Shown: positions 34,001 to 45,612 of the stretch, piece after piece
Position numbering within the stretch: the stretch's first letter is position 1
How the letters are laid out: each line of letters begins with the position of its first letter
Source of the DNA: Toxonevra muliebris
Taxonomy: Eukaryota > Arthropoda > Insecta > Diptera > Pallopteridae
DNA: 64,000 nucleotides
Assembly (NCBI GenBank): GCA_963691655.1
Contig: OY829329.1
Coordinates: 62,552,852-62,616,851, forward strand
Direction: 5' to 3'
Notes under the pieces: model-generated
Database searches by the model: none
The model's input: only the letters and a program-made list of their open reading frames with translations
What the model was told of the DNA's origin: nothing
Program-made: the position numbers and the translations under genes

Positions 34001-34667
34001 TATACTTTTAAAAGCCTATACTTTTGAAATATAAAAAAATCAATTTTTTTAAAACTCTAGACCAGAAGGTGACCTTAATTCATTGCTGAATGCGTAAAGT
34101 ATTTTGGTTTCACGATGGTTTACAGGGTTATGAACAGGGATCTTATGCCAAGTCAACATCCTGATGGTTATTAAAACTACTCAAACCATTTTCCTCTTTA
34201 TTGCAGGCTAATAATACTGCAATTATATTGGCACGTGTATATCGTAAACGGAAAGAGCATCAAAACATTGTAAGTCTAAAAATACAATTTTTAAAAACTA
34301 AATCTTACATAACTTCTAATCAGAAGTTATATCTTCCAGCTAAGTTAATTAATAAATATTTTATGTAAAATATATAATAAACTTTGGTTTCTCGCATACA
34401 GATTGATAAATATTTAACTAAATGTGTGAGACAAGAAGTACAATTTACCGCTTATGGTTTCTTTACCATCGATAATACTACACTTTTTAAGGTATCCAAA
34501 ATTTTAACAGAAAAAACAATTTTCTATACATATTAAAGTACTGCAAAATATTTTTATTATTATTGTTTAAGATCTTCTCTGCTGTAACTACATATCTCGT
34601 CATCTTGATACAATTTAAGCAATTGGAAGATACTAAAAATGAAGAAATGCATAAGCTGCAAAGCTAA
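31081..34667 (+). CDS. Gustatory receptor U4 (Gr28-like), 4 exons, 466 aa
   Basis: Exons: 31081-32232, 34207-34269, 34402-34491 and 34572-34667, all phase 0. Exon 1 is very close to U6, sharing KINENHTFL near the N-terminus, the extracellular stretch NENHNLISNNTDM and the acidic CEDEEMSF. Introns and 3' exons instead match U2, including the TTTAAG acceptor before exon 4. U4 is therefore a mosaic. The Gln-rich loop reads RQQEQRQPEQQ. Intron 1 has two MITE insertions, one shared with U2. No lesion is seen and I take it as functional. Confidence 0.87.
32981..33289. mobile_element. 309-bp MITE with AATT target duplication in U4 intron 1
   Basis: The ends GAGAGGCTGAGAGGAAAAG and GACAGGCTAAGAGGAAAAG are inverted and flanked by AATT on both sides (32977-32980 and 33290-33293). 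U2 shows the empty site (near 17895-17905) with a single AATT. Inside, the arms repeat short modules around AGAGCAAAA and GTGAAACGAAATATGTTC. The superfamily is not recognised. Confidence 0.82.
33421..34074. mobile_element. Complete TTAA-site MITE in U4 intron 1
   Basis: It is 654 bp between TTAA copies (33417-33420 and 34075-34078). The inverted ends are GGGGACCTTCTGGTCTAG and GGTCACCTTCTGGTCTAG. The TTAA target suggests piggyBac mobilisation. The right-truncated copy in U2 is at the same place, so the insertion predates the U2/U4 duplication. Confidence 0.8.
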
Positions 34668-35506
34668 GAAAGCAAAAAATTTAAAAAAAGAGGTAAATGA
34701 AATAATAAAAAAAACGCAAAAAAAAACAAAAAGAAGGAAAAGTCGCTTATAAAACAGCATAGCTGATGCACCCCAATACATTTTTGGTATATTAGGGATT
34801 TCCCTGCTTTTCTACAAGGATATTCGCAATCAACACTACATATTCGAATTTACTAAAAGTTTGATATTTTGTACAGAACAGCTCGGATCAAATCTGATCT
34901 TTATTCGAAATACTTAAATAATTTAAAAAATATTTCGTGCTTTATTAAGAAACATATTACATTACAAAATTTTTTGGAAAAACAATTAATAAAGTTGAAG
35001 TTTATTTTTTTTCTTTAAATTGGTTTTTATTTAATGAAACAAAAATATTATATTGCAATTAAAAAAATTTGACTTGTGGTTTTCATTTTTCAGTATAGAC
35101 TTGGATTGTGGTAAGGCTTTATAATGAAAAATCGAAAATATCTTTATATTCTGGTTTAGAAAAAATTAAGTTCGTTTTCCAAGCTAAGCAAGCATACCAT
35201 TAAACACTGCTTAAGAAAGTTCGAAAGCAGATCCATTTCAAACAAATACATTTGCATACAGACTCCGTAGCAGAACGGCACTCTTTAGATTTATCGCTTA
35301 TGAAATTACCTCCAACATAGCTACCTCTTGCCACCTGGATGGAGAAGGAAACCCCTGACAACAGATAAGCTTTCGAATTGTACTTTACAAAAACAAAATG
35401 CATGTAAAAAAATGAACAAAATATTAAAATAAACTTTCAACGAATGCAAAAAAATTCAAGATATTTTTAGAGATTTGGCATTTTTAAAATTTAGAGAAAA
35501 CGAGAG
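34668..35506. other. Spacer U4-U5, first part (type B 3' flank)
   Basis: No gene is seen. It matches 19266-20185 closely, with about 100 bp missing near 34845. Confidence 0.55.
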
Positions 35507-35687
35507 TTATTATTATTTGAAGGAAGGATGACTCGAAAGTCAGGCACTGCGACCTATAAGAGCTATTGCACCAAAGCCCCAAGAAAGAAGGAAAGAAAGG
35601 AAGAGAGAAAGATAGGTAAGAAACATACACAAGCCGAGAATCAAGCCCGGGTGTCCAGAGACAAGAGTCTGGCACTCTGCCACTGCA
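35507..35687 (-). mobile_element. tRNA-derived SINE, head truncated
   Basis: The same SINE as at 20186-20380 in the same spacer position. It carries a longer GA-rich stretch (GAAAGAAGGAAAG) and a tRNA-like head broken at GCCACTG, where about 370 bp present in the U2-U3 spacer are deleted. Confidence 0.72.
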
Positions 35688-36356
35688 ATTCGTTCGTGAA
35701 AGATCTACAAATAGGAAATGGAACCTATCGTTTGAAAAATCGATTTTCGCTTTTTTATCAATTCTAATATACGCTCAAATTGAATAGTCAACTTTCTTTG
35801 CAGATGGAATGAAATGCATTAATACTTGTATAATATTAATAAAGCAAAGCGAATGAAATTTTTTTTAACATTTTTGTTACACACCACCCTCACACAACGT
35901 TTAATAAAACAACTGATAAACCTGAACTGTAAATTTATAGGTTAATATCAACTATTGCGGAAAACAGGCCAGTTGATTTCAACACGACTAGGCGCTGTAT
36001 TCACAAAATTCTCACTGCTGTAGCTGAGAAACTACGAAGTTAGTATTTTATAGCATTTATAAAACTTTAAGTTTCTAACCATTTACAAAAATTCAAGTAT
36101 GCATTATAACGACTAGCATTCAATTAAATTAATGAATTTTTCTTTATTAAGCTACAATCAACTTATCTTCGATTATAGGATAAAAATTTAATATACACAT
36201 TTTACAGTGGAATAAAATTAAATTTTTCTTGATAAAAATAAATCAAGTTAATGCGGAAAGATCTTAACACTTATACAGCTCTATAAAAAAAATTATATTT
36301 ACTACATTTTGAATAATAAAATGACCCAACAGCCAAAATGTTCAACAGCCAAAAAT
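35688..36356. other. Spacer U4-U5, middle part
   Basis: No gene is seen. It is homologous to about 20735-21490 of the U2-U3 spacer, with deletions. Confidence 0.5.
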
Positions 36357-36786
36357 GAGCAGAGACGGGACAAGTGTACTTAGGGTAATGGGGGGTCGCT
36401 GAGTCCAAATCCGTGGTCCGTTTTGCTCTGCTACGTCACAATTTTTGTTATTGACATCAAAATTTTTAAAATTGAAAAAACAAAAAAATTTAAAAATGCA
36501 GTTCATATTTTTTTTCATCAAAACATCCATTTTTCAAAAAAAAAATTGTCGATCTTTTTTATTTTTTGACTTAAAAATTTTTTTTTTTAAATTAATTTAT
36601 TTTTTCGTAATTTTTTTCATCCTCGTTATCATCGTTCACTTTCATCTCGTTGTTAGCTTAACCCAGTAATTTTTTAAAATTTTGTTGCCAATAACAAAAA
36701 ATTGTGAAGTAGCAGAGCAAAACGGACCACGGATTCGGACTCAGCGTCCCTCTATTATCCTAAGTGTATTTGTCCCGTCTCTGCTC
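36357..36786. mobile_element. Foldback MITE with arms of about 90 bp
   Basis: It is 430 bp. Both arms start GAGCAGAGACGGGACAA and continue with a matching block that includes CCGTGGTCCGTTTTGCTCTG and CACAATTTTTTG-like ends. The loop is A/T homopolymer-rich. The target duplication is not obvious. The left flank has a short direct repeat of CAACAGCCAAAA. Confidence 0.82.
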
Positions 36787-37489
36787 GTTTCCATTATTTA
36801 TATTATTTAATTAATTTCATCAAAACTAAGTAAAAAGGTTTGTGTTTTTATTTATTATTTATTTACTGAAAATATATCATAAATCAATTATTATCTTGAT
36901 GAGGGAGAAAAAAAAATTAGAAAATCGAATGCCAACAAGAATTAGGGTTAAATTCGTACCCTTAAGTGGTATGAGTATTAAAATTGACAAAAATTCGACT
37001 TGTTCCGGTACCGACATCTAATTCTGTTCCAACAACATTTATTGTGCTAAAGCATACGTTTTAAACACTGAATTAATAAATTAATATATTCTGGTCTCCG
37101 GTAACTGTTTTTTTAGGTTTTATTAGGTCATTGTCGGTATAATTTCTTTTGTAGCATTGTTTCGGTATCGGTATATGTACTACTGCTTTTCTATTTCTAC
37201 AAGAAAGTTTGTTCTAGTGAGAATGCTTTAGTTATTAACTATACTTAAATATAAAGAATACATATACAAGTCTAAGAAATAAATTATTGAAGGGTACCCC
37301 AAGGTTAATAATACATACCCGTTGGCCATTAAATTGAAAACGCCGACTTTAAAGTTTTGGTTAGTCGTATTTTGGATCGAACTGATTTTTGGCAATAAAT
37401 TTCTTTAACCCCAAAGTCAAACTCATCTTTTAATTACTCGAAATCGATTTTTGGCCCAACGTGCAATAAATGAATTTCACAATAAAGTA
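36787..37489. other. Spacer upstream of U5
   Basis: No gene is seen. It is homologous to the block upstream of U3. Confidence 0.5.
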
Positions 37490-37528
37490 TATAAAAATAA
37501 GTTTTAGGCCATATTTTATAGTGCAGTT
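37490..37528 (+). promoter_or_regulatory. U5 core promoter
   Basis: TATATAAAAA begins at 37488, with the TATAAAA core at 37490-37496. GTGCAGTTAC has its A at 37525, 35 nt downstream. Confidence 0.55.
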
Positions 37529-37596
37529 ACTATTAAATAAGAAGAAAACAACAAGTACTAAAACAAAATATCTCAGGAATCAAATAACCAAAAACC

Positions 37597-40500
37597 ATGT
37601 CTCATATCAATATAAAAACGACAAAATTATTGCCACAACAACAACGCCAACAATTTAGCAAAATCAAACAAAATCATACATTTCTCGACGATATAAAATT
37701 TTCATTTTGGATAGTTAAAATAACTGGATTATTATCAAATTATAATAATATAAATGAATATGAAATTGGAGCTCCAACCAGAAACAGAAAATTCTATTCT
37801 TATTTCATACATTGTATGATATTTTCATCAATAGTTTTTAATTTTTATATATTCGCATATTTTAATCCGTTCGATATTTATGAAAATCTTTTATCCAACT
37901 ACACGGATAATGTAGCGAGATTGGTTGAATGTGCATTTGTTACATTTTTATATATAGCAATAATTTGCAATAATTCATGGAACTCAAAAAAATTCATTAC
38001 AATAATTAATGATTTACTTGCAATCGATCAAGAAATAAACAAAGGAGAAAATTCCAAAAATTTCATATTCCTCGTGAATAAATGTGAATTTAGTAAGAAA
38101 TTTATTTTTGGTATAATATTGTGTCAAACCTATATAACATATTTGGAGGCAAGATTTGAAATCGGAGAAACGCCTACCATACTATATATAGTCATTTCAA
38201 TATACAATCTACAAAATGCATTGTCAGCAATATCTATTGTTTTTCTAGCAACACTATTGCGTATAATAGCAATGCGGTTTGCATATTTGAATGCAATATT
38301 AAGAAAATATAGCAATGCCAGCAGAAGCACCAGCAACACCATAACTAGTTGCTATCAGCGGAAGCAACAGGAGCAACAAGAACAGCACCATCAAAGGCAA
38401 CCGCTTCTCTTGAACTATCACCAGCAACAAAAGGAAAAACAAAAAAACATTGAGAGCGATTTGATTGTTGAGGAAATATTTTCTATAGAAATTCATTATT
38501 GCTATGGATTACATAGTAAATTGGTGCACATATACAGATTTATGAATTATTGTTGTGGTCTGATTATTGCATTATATTTGGGATTTTCTTTCTACACCAT
38601 AACCAATACTGCATATTATATTTTTGTTCAAATCTCTGCTCAAATGGAATTAACGTTGGAGGTACTGCAGTATTGTATTGCCTGGTTGATTTACAATTTT
38701 TCGATTATTATATTATTGGCACGAAATTGCCATCAAGCTTCGAAAGAGGTGAGTATTCAACCTGCAAATTGATTGAAGAAAAAATAAACAAAAATTACAT
38801 TAATACTTAATATAGTGTAAGGTTGAGTAAAGTGCTTCACTTTCCGTCTTGGTTTGTGAAATTTACATTTTTACAAAAATGGTGATGATTTTTTATAAAA
38901 TTCTTGATTTTCGAGGGTCTGGAAATTTGGTTTTGGAACCCAGAAAAAAAAAACGAAGATTTACGGATATACCCAAAAACTGACCCTATACCAAGAACTG
39001 AAATTTTTATAGATTCGTGATCAGCGGATACTATTTTGCAGTTGTACAGTGTTATTATTTCGAATTTTACGGCAACTAACGGGTGGCTAGAAGAATTTAA
39101 CCCTCTAACCCGTAAGGCCGCCCTGAGGCAGCCATCACTCCATTTTAATTAATGGATAAGTACAAAATTTATTATTTTTTTAATTAATTGGCAGACCTGA
39201 AAAAGAATAAGCACACATTTTGTGGTCAGTTTGCACTTTTTGCGATCATAAGATTGTTGGTGATAGCTATTTTTATGTTTACAACTTGTTGTTTTTTGAC
39301 GAAAAATGCGCATATTAAGATTTTTATTAAAGTCTAAAAAAAAAAAATGTATAAGTCAACTGATTTTCATTATTTTTATTACAACTTGTTCATATAATTT
39401 GTGCTATTGCTTTTTACGTTTTTGCAATGTTTATAAAACGTTTTTTGACTAAAAAAGAAATCGAAGAAGTGATAAATGGTCCGACAAAGAAGTTGAATCG
39501 GCAATTCGGATCAAATATGTATTTTCGAAGCAACCATGAGATGTATCAAAAGATAACTGAAACAGTTTATTTACAAAAATAGTCAACCAATTTTGAAATT
39601 CTCATTATTACTGGTGTATGCTAATTGATCACTGAACCCCTAGGAATTGTGTGAGCAGTTTGTTGATGAAGGAGGGGTTTGTTCTCATGGTACCAATGTG
39701 TACACACAAATCGATTGCAATGATTCATCGTCTTCCACAAATACCATGCATATGGCTTTAAAGCCCACTAACAATTAAAAAAAAAAGCTCAAAATTACTC
39801 TCCACTCTTGTCCGTCCATGTACTAATCACAATGGCTGCATTCACTGCACTTATCAATTGCTAAACAGTTGCAGCTAATCAATTATCGTGTTGGGAACAT
39901 GCTGCTACTTTTTAGCGTTAACTATTCTATTGTGAATAGTTTTTTTTACTATTTTTCGACTTTAACAAAACCAAAAACTTAAATAATGAATATAAATAAT
40001 TTAATGTTTTGAATATGTTTTGTCAATTATGACAGCCATAATAAATAAAAATAATATATATAGAAGAAGAAGATAAACATAAGCCGCTGTACACAAACCA
40101 ACCGATGAAAAGTAGCATACAAATTTTTCGCTACCAAAAATGGCGCTTGCTCACTAAAAATGTTGCCATTCACAATAGAATTTTACAACTGTTTAGGAAT
40201 TGATGACTTTAATGAATGCAGCCAATATCTATGGTCATACGTTGACCACTCGTAAGTACTATTTTACCACTTTTGGAAGACAAGACAATAACGCAATAAA
40301 TAAAAATAAGTTTTAAATAATAAAAAATAATTCCAAAAACATTTTATTTAAAATGATTTAAAATCCAATTTTAAATCATTAATTTGGTCATAAAATTAAG
40401 ATCTCTTTATACTACATAAATAAAAATTTGATTTCTAATTGTACTTGTTTTGTGTAGCACATAGGCCCAGCGTTGCGTTTTCGCGACGTACCCTATAGGA

Positions 40501-41429
40501 CCCAGGGTTAGGGAAAAGAGTTTATTTTTTAGATTTTTTTTCTTATGTGAAATGTAAACTCTATGTGAAGTTTCGTCGCTTTTGCAGCAGCGGTTATATG
40601 CTCAGGCCTTAATGGGTTAACGTATCCCAAAAATATATTCCTTTATTTAAGTCACTTGTACAAATGCTTACATAATAAAAAATGATTCATGTGCTTACAT
40701 ACATATCGTGTCTTCTATTTTTTCACTAAAAAATAATAAAACCTTTAAAATCGGACCACCTCGTAATCGGACCATTTTGATCCGAGGGGACAGTATAGCT
40801 CTTTTGAAAATACTTGCCACTCTCGTTCAGCGACTGGGTATTGCTGGTTGCGTAAGGTATTTTGATTTCATGAGTGCCATGAAAAGCGAAACCTTCCATA
40901 AGGGGACCCTATGTCAATTCACCATCTTGTTGGTTATTAAAGCTTCACTAACTACTTTTTCTCTTTACTGTAGGCTAATAATACGGCAATGGTATTGGCA
41001 CGTGTATACCGTAAAAGCAAAGAGCATCAAAACATAGTAAGTCTATAAATACGTACAATATTTCAAACTTACATTTTAAACAGAAGTTATATATTCTAGC
41101 TAAGTTAATTTCAAAACATTTTTTGAATTGTATATGATTAACTTTGGCTTATCTCATACAGATTGATAAATATTTAACTAAATGTATGAGACAAGAAGTA
41201 CAATTTACCGCTTATGGTTTCTTCACCATCGATAATACTACACTTTCTAAGGTATCCACAACTTTAACAGAACAAAAAAATTATTTATAAATAAATCCAA
41301 TATTATAAAATATTATTATTACAATTATTATAGATTTTCTCTGCTGTAACTACATATCTCGTCATCTTGATACAATTTAAACAATTGGAAGATGCTAACA
41401 ATGAAGAAATAAGTAAAATTCAAAGCTAA
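37597..41429 (+). CDS. Gustatory receptor U5 (Gr28-like), 4 exons, 466 aa
   Basis: Exons: 37597-38748, 40974-41036, 41162-41251 and 41334-41429, all phase 0. Exon 1 is closest to U1, sharing KTT.LLPQQQ near the start, RNRKFY and FEIGETPTILYIVI. Introns and 3' exons are instead closest to U6. The exon 1 donor is GTGAGT, nearer to consensus than the GTGCG donors of U1-U4 and U6. Exon 3 ends TTLSK where others have F before K, and exon 4 ends DANNEEISKIQS. These changes flank the TM7 exon and could alter the channel end of the protein. Intron 1 carries a TTAA-flanked insertion with another element nested in it. Confidence 0.86.
39101..40616 (+). mobile_element. piggyBac-like element in U5 intron 1
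   Basis: It lies between TTAA copies (39097-39100 and 40617-40620), with ends CCC...GGG. The left end has CCCTCTAACCCGTAAGGCC and the inverted right end CCCATTAAGGCC. A short frame near 39429 reads FLTKKEIEEVINGP, which may be a trace of a transposase N-terminus; this is weak. About 185 bp present between two TTAA sites in U6 are missing here. Confidence 0.62.
39832..40225. mobile_element. Nested MITE
   Basis: Inverted ends ATGGCTGCATTCA and TTGGCTGCATTCA, then TCATCAATT-type and CTAAACAGTTG blocks, lie about 390 bp apart inside the piggyBac-like element. It inserted after its host element. The target duplication is not resolved. Confidence 0.65.
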
Positions 41430-41551
41430 GAAACAAAAAAAACAAAAACAAATAAAAAAAAAAAACCGGTGATGAATAAAAGAAAAACACAAAAAAAAAC
41501 GTAGAAAGAAAAACTGGCTTATAAGACAGCATTGGTGATCCATCGTAACAC

Positions 41552-41793
41552 AGCCTGTCGGGTGGGACGATTATTACGACCGAAAATTGAAGTAAGCGCT
41601 CTTAAAGTGACGACCACCGACACAGAATTTCGGTAGTAATTTTTAATAATTTCCAAACGTTGCGTTCGTGAACTTAACCGTGATGAAAATGTTGACTTTA
41701 ACTAACCTTTTGACATTGACAGTTCATTAAAAAACTTTAAAGGTGCGTTCATATAAAGATACGAAATTGTTATGTCCCTAATGGAAAACCCAT
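41552..41793 (-). mobile_element. Remnant of the mariner-like insertion shared with U3
   Basis: It matches the right end of the element at 28127-29363, including the start of the transposase reading frame, and ends at the same TA site before CAAGGATATTC. The other end and about 1 kb are deleted together with some flank. It shows common descent of the U3 and U5 3' flanks. Confidence 0.85.
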
Positions 41794-41795
41794 TA

Positions 41796-43409
41796 CAAGG
41801 ATATTCGCAATCAACACTACATATATATGAAGAGCTATTCGATGTTACGTCAATGACTTTGAATTTGAAATTTATTTACTAAAAGTTTGATATTTTGTAT
41901 GAAACAGCTCGAATCTAATCTGATCCTTGCTCGAATCTAATTATTTTTGTTAATAAACACTAAAAATTACTTAAGCACTTAAATAATTTTATCCCATTAA
42001 TATTTTATTTATTATAAATTATTCAAATTAAAAAACATTTCGTGTCTTATTTAGAAATATATACCTATGTGAAAAAATCATTAATAAAGTTTAAATTCAT
42101 TCTTTTCTTGAAATTTGTGTTTATTTAATGAAACAAAAATATTATCTTTCAATTAGAAAGAAAATTGCATTTACAGTAACTTAATCTTTCAATATACACT
42201 TGGGTTGTGGTAAGGGTTTACAAAAAGATAAATCGAAAAGGTCTTTATACACTGGTTTAAACGCAGTCAACTCCGTTTTTCAAGCTGAGGTGCATATCAT
42301 TAAACTCTGCTCAAGAAAGTATTAAAGCAGATCCGTGTCAAACAAAAGCATTTGTGTACATACTCTGTAGCAGAACAGCTCTCTTTGCATTTACCACTTA
42401 TGAAATTAGCCCAAACATAGCGGCCATTTAAGCATCGAAATGGAGTATGAATCAGCAGGAAGAAGAGGGAAACCCCGTGAAAACAGACAAGCCAAATTAT
42501 TCATGACAAACATTTTCTAATTGTAACGAGCTATCCCTGAGAACGTGCCTTGGCTGGTTGATTTCATCGCGACCAGACTCTGTATTCACAAAATTCTCAC
42601 TACTGCAGCTGCGTAACTATGAAAATGTTAAATTTCTAACAATTTGACACAGTATATGTTAGAATTGGTATTCAATTAGTTTAATGATTTTTTCTTTATT
42701 AAACTACTATCAAGTCATCTTCGATTATCGGATAAAAATTTAATTTACTTATTTTACAGTGGCATTAAATAAATTTTTTTTTTGTATAAAAATTAATCAA
42801 GTTAAAAATATACCCTTAGAAAAAAATCAATTATGCTATATTTGGAGTCGTAAAATGACCCACCTAGATTTCTTTTATTAATTTTATTAAAAGGAAACAA
42901 ACGGTTTTGTGTTTTAAAGTTTTGTGTTGTAAAAATTTTTCTTGAATTATTGATTATTTATTTAGTGAAAATATATCATAATTAGTATCCCGAGCAAAAA
43001 GAAAAATATTAGAAAATAGTATGCCACCAAAATTAAATTTAAATTCGTTTTGAGTCACATGGGTCAAATGACCCTAAGGTGGTATGAATGTTAAAATTAG
43101 CACAAGTTCATTCTGTTCCGTACCGACATCCAATTTCAATCCAATAACATTTAGTGTGGTGCATTGCAATTCAGGCATACGTTAACACTGAACCCAGTTC
43201 AATCAGTTTCAGTTCTCCGGTAACCGATTTTTGAGATAATTAGGTCATTGTTCATTAAGTGAAAACACCGATTTTAAAGATTGGGGTATTCATTCATAGG
43301 GCAAAGCTGCTTTTGGCTTTGAATTTCCTTAACTCCAAAGTCTAACTAATCTGCTGGTTACTTAAAACAGAGTTCTGGCCCAACGTGCAATGAATTTCAT
43401 AATAAAGTG
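41796..43409. other. Spacer U5-U6
   Basis: No gene is seen. It is nearly the same sequence as 29366-30967 (the U3-U4 spacer), so U3-U4 and U5-U6 descend from one block. Confidence 0.6.
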
Positions 43410-43448
43410 TATAGAAACTAATTTAATGGCACATTTTATAGTGTAGTC
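43410..43448 (+). promoter_or_regulatory. U6 core promoter
   Basis: TATAGAA is at 43410-43416. GTAGTCAGT with its aligned A at 43445 is like U4. The promoter looks intact although the gene is broken further down. Confidence 0.5.
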
Positions 43449-45612
43449 AGTACTAACTAAGAACAAAACAACAAGTGCTAAGAAAAAATTTGTAACGAAT
43501 CACATAGTCAAAGTCAAAAACTATGTCTCACATCAATATAAAAACGATAACATCAGTGCCACTACAAAAACAGCAACAATCTAGCAAAATCAATGAAAAC
43601 CACACATTTCTCAACGATATAAAATTCTCATTTTGGATAGTTAAAATAACTGGATTATTACCAATTTATAATAATATAAACGCATATGAAATTGCAGCTC
43701 CAACCAGAAACAGTAAATTCTATACTTATTTCATACGTTTTGTGATATTTTCATTAATAGCTTTTAATTTGTATACATACGTGTATTTTAATCCTTTCGA
43801 TACTAATGAAAATCATAATCTAATATCCAACAACACAGATATGGTAACAACAATTGTTGAAGTAGCATTTGTTACATTTTTATACGTAGCAATAATTTGC
43901 AATAATTCATGCAACTCACAAAAACTGATAACAATAATAAATGATTTACTTGCAATAGATCAAGAGATAAACAAAAGAAAAAATTCCAAAAATTTCATAT
44001 TCCTTGAGAATAAATGTGAATTTAGTAAGAAATTTATTATTGGTATAATATTGTGTCATACTTATATGATGTTTTTAGAGGCAATATGTGAAGACGAAGA
44101 AATGTCTTTTGCAATTTCCATAGGCCGTGTTATGTACAATCTACAAAACGCATTGTCAGCAATATCTATTGTTTTTCTAGCAACACTATTGCGTATAATA
44201 GCAATGCGGTTTGCATATTTGAATGCAGTATTAAGAAAATATATCAATGAAGGCAGGAGCACCAGCAATATCGCAACTATTTGCTATCAGCAAAAACAAC
44301 AGGAACAACAGCAACCGGAACAGCAACCGGTTCTGGAGCAACGTCATCAGCAACAAAAGGAAAAACAAACAAATATTGATAGTGATTTGATTGTTGGGGA
44401 AATGTTTTCCATAGAAATACATTTTTGCTATGGTTTACATAGTAAATTAGTGCACACATACAAATCGATAAACGATTGTTGTGGTTTGATTATTGCATTA
44501 TATTTGGGATTTTCTTTCTACGCCATAACCACAACTGCATATTATATTTTTGTTCAAATCTCTGCTCAAATGGAATTTACATTGGCAATACTACAGGTTG
44601 TTGTTGCCTGGTTGATTTACAATTTTTCGATTATTACATTATTGGCACGAAATTGCCATCAAACTTCGAAAGAGGTGCGTATTCAAGCTGCGAATTGATT
44701 TATCTTAATATAGTGTAAGGTTGAGTAAAGTGCCATAGTTACGTCACTTTCCGTCTTGGTTTGTGAAATTTACATTTTTACAAAAATGGTGATGATTTTT
44801 TATAAAATTTTTGATTTTCGAGGGTCGGGAAATTTGGTTTTGGTAGCCAGAAAAAAAAAAAGTTTTGTTCTAAATAAAAATTCCTTCCTAACTTGGGCAC
44901 TTAAGCACTAAATTAAATCTTTATGAAATGGAAAATATTTTCTCAAGAGCAATAAAAAATTTTTCGAATTTTTCGGCCAACCCATGTGTATGTATCCCCT
45001 TAATGCATTTGTGCATTAAATACATGTATCAAAAAAAAAAGAGGAGATCTCATTTCAAATTTAATAAAATAAATTATTTCCCTAATAATGTATAGGTAAT
45101 TCTTGAAACATTTCATGGTTTTCCCTGCTTATGTCTGCCAAGGCAGCCTTAATTTCCTTGCCACATACATATATGCCACTAATAACTGTGCCAACGATAC
45201 TCCTGAGAAATTGTTAATATTTGCAATTATCTTGACCGGCAGGCGGCTCAGAAGATATTCCTAGAAACTAGCCGGAGATCGTTTTAGTAGTCCTCAGTAT
45301 TTATCACCTATAACAGAAAACATTGTTCAACTATATACTACCTCATCAAATGCTACATTTCCCTATGATCTGTTTAGCACACACTGTCCTTCTCATATCG
45401 TCCATTTTGTGATCAGTTGGATTAGATTTAAAATGAAATTAATACTAATATTCTTTTTCTCTTGATTTACAGACTATGCTCTGTTTATTACCGATTTGCT
45501 TTGAGGAATAGTTTTCCCTTATACCTACGCCTTCTTCCTACATACTGTGTTCCTCTTTATAATTAATTCAAATTGTTGAAATGGGCCAAAATTTGATTAT
45601 AACTTTAAAGTA

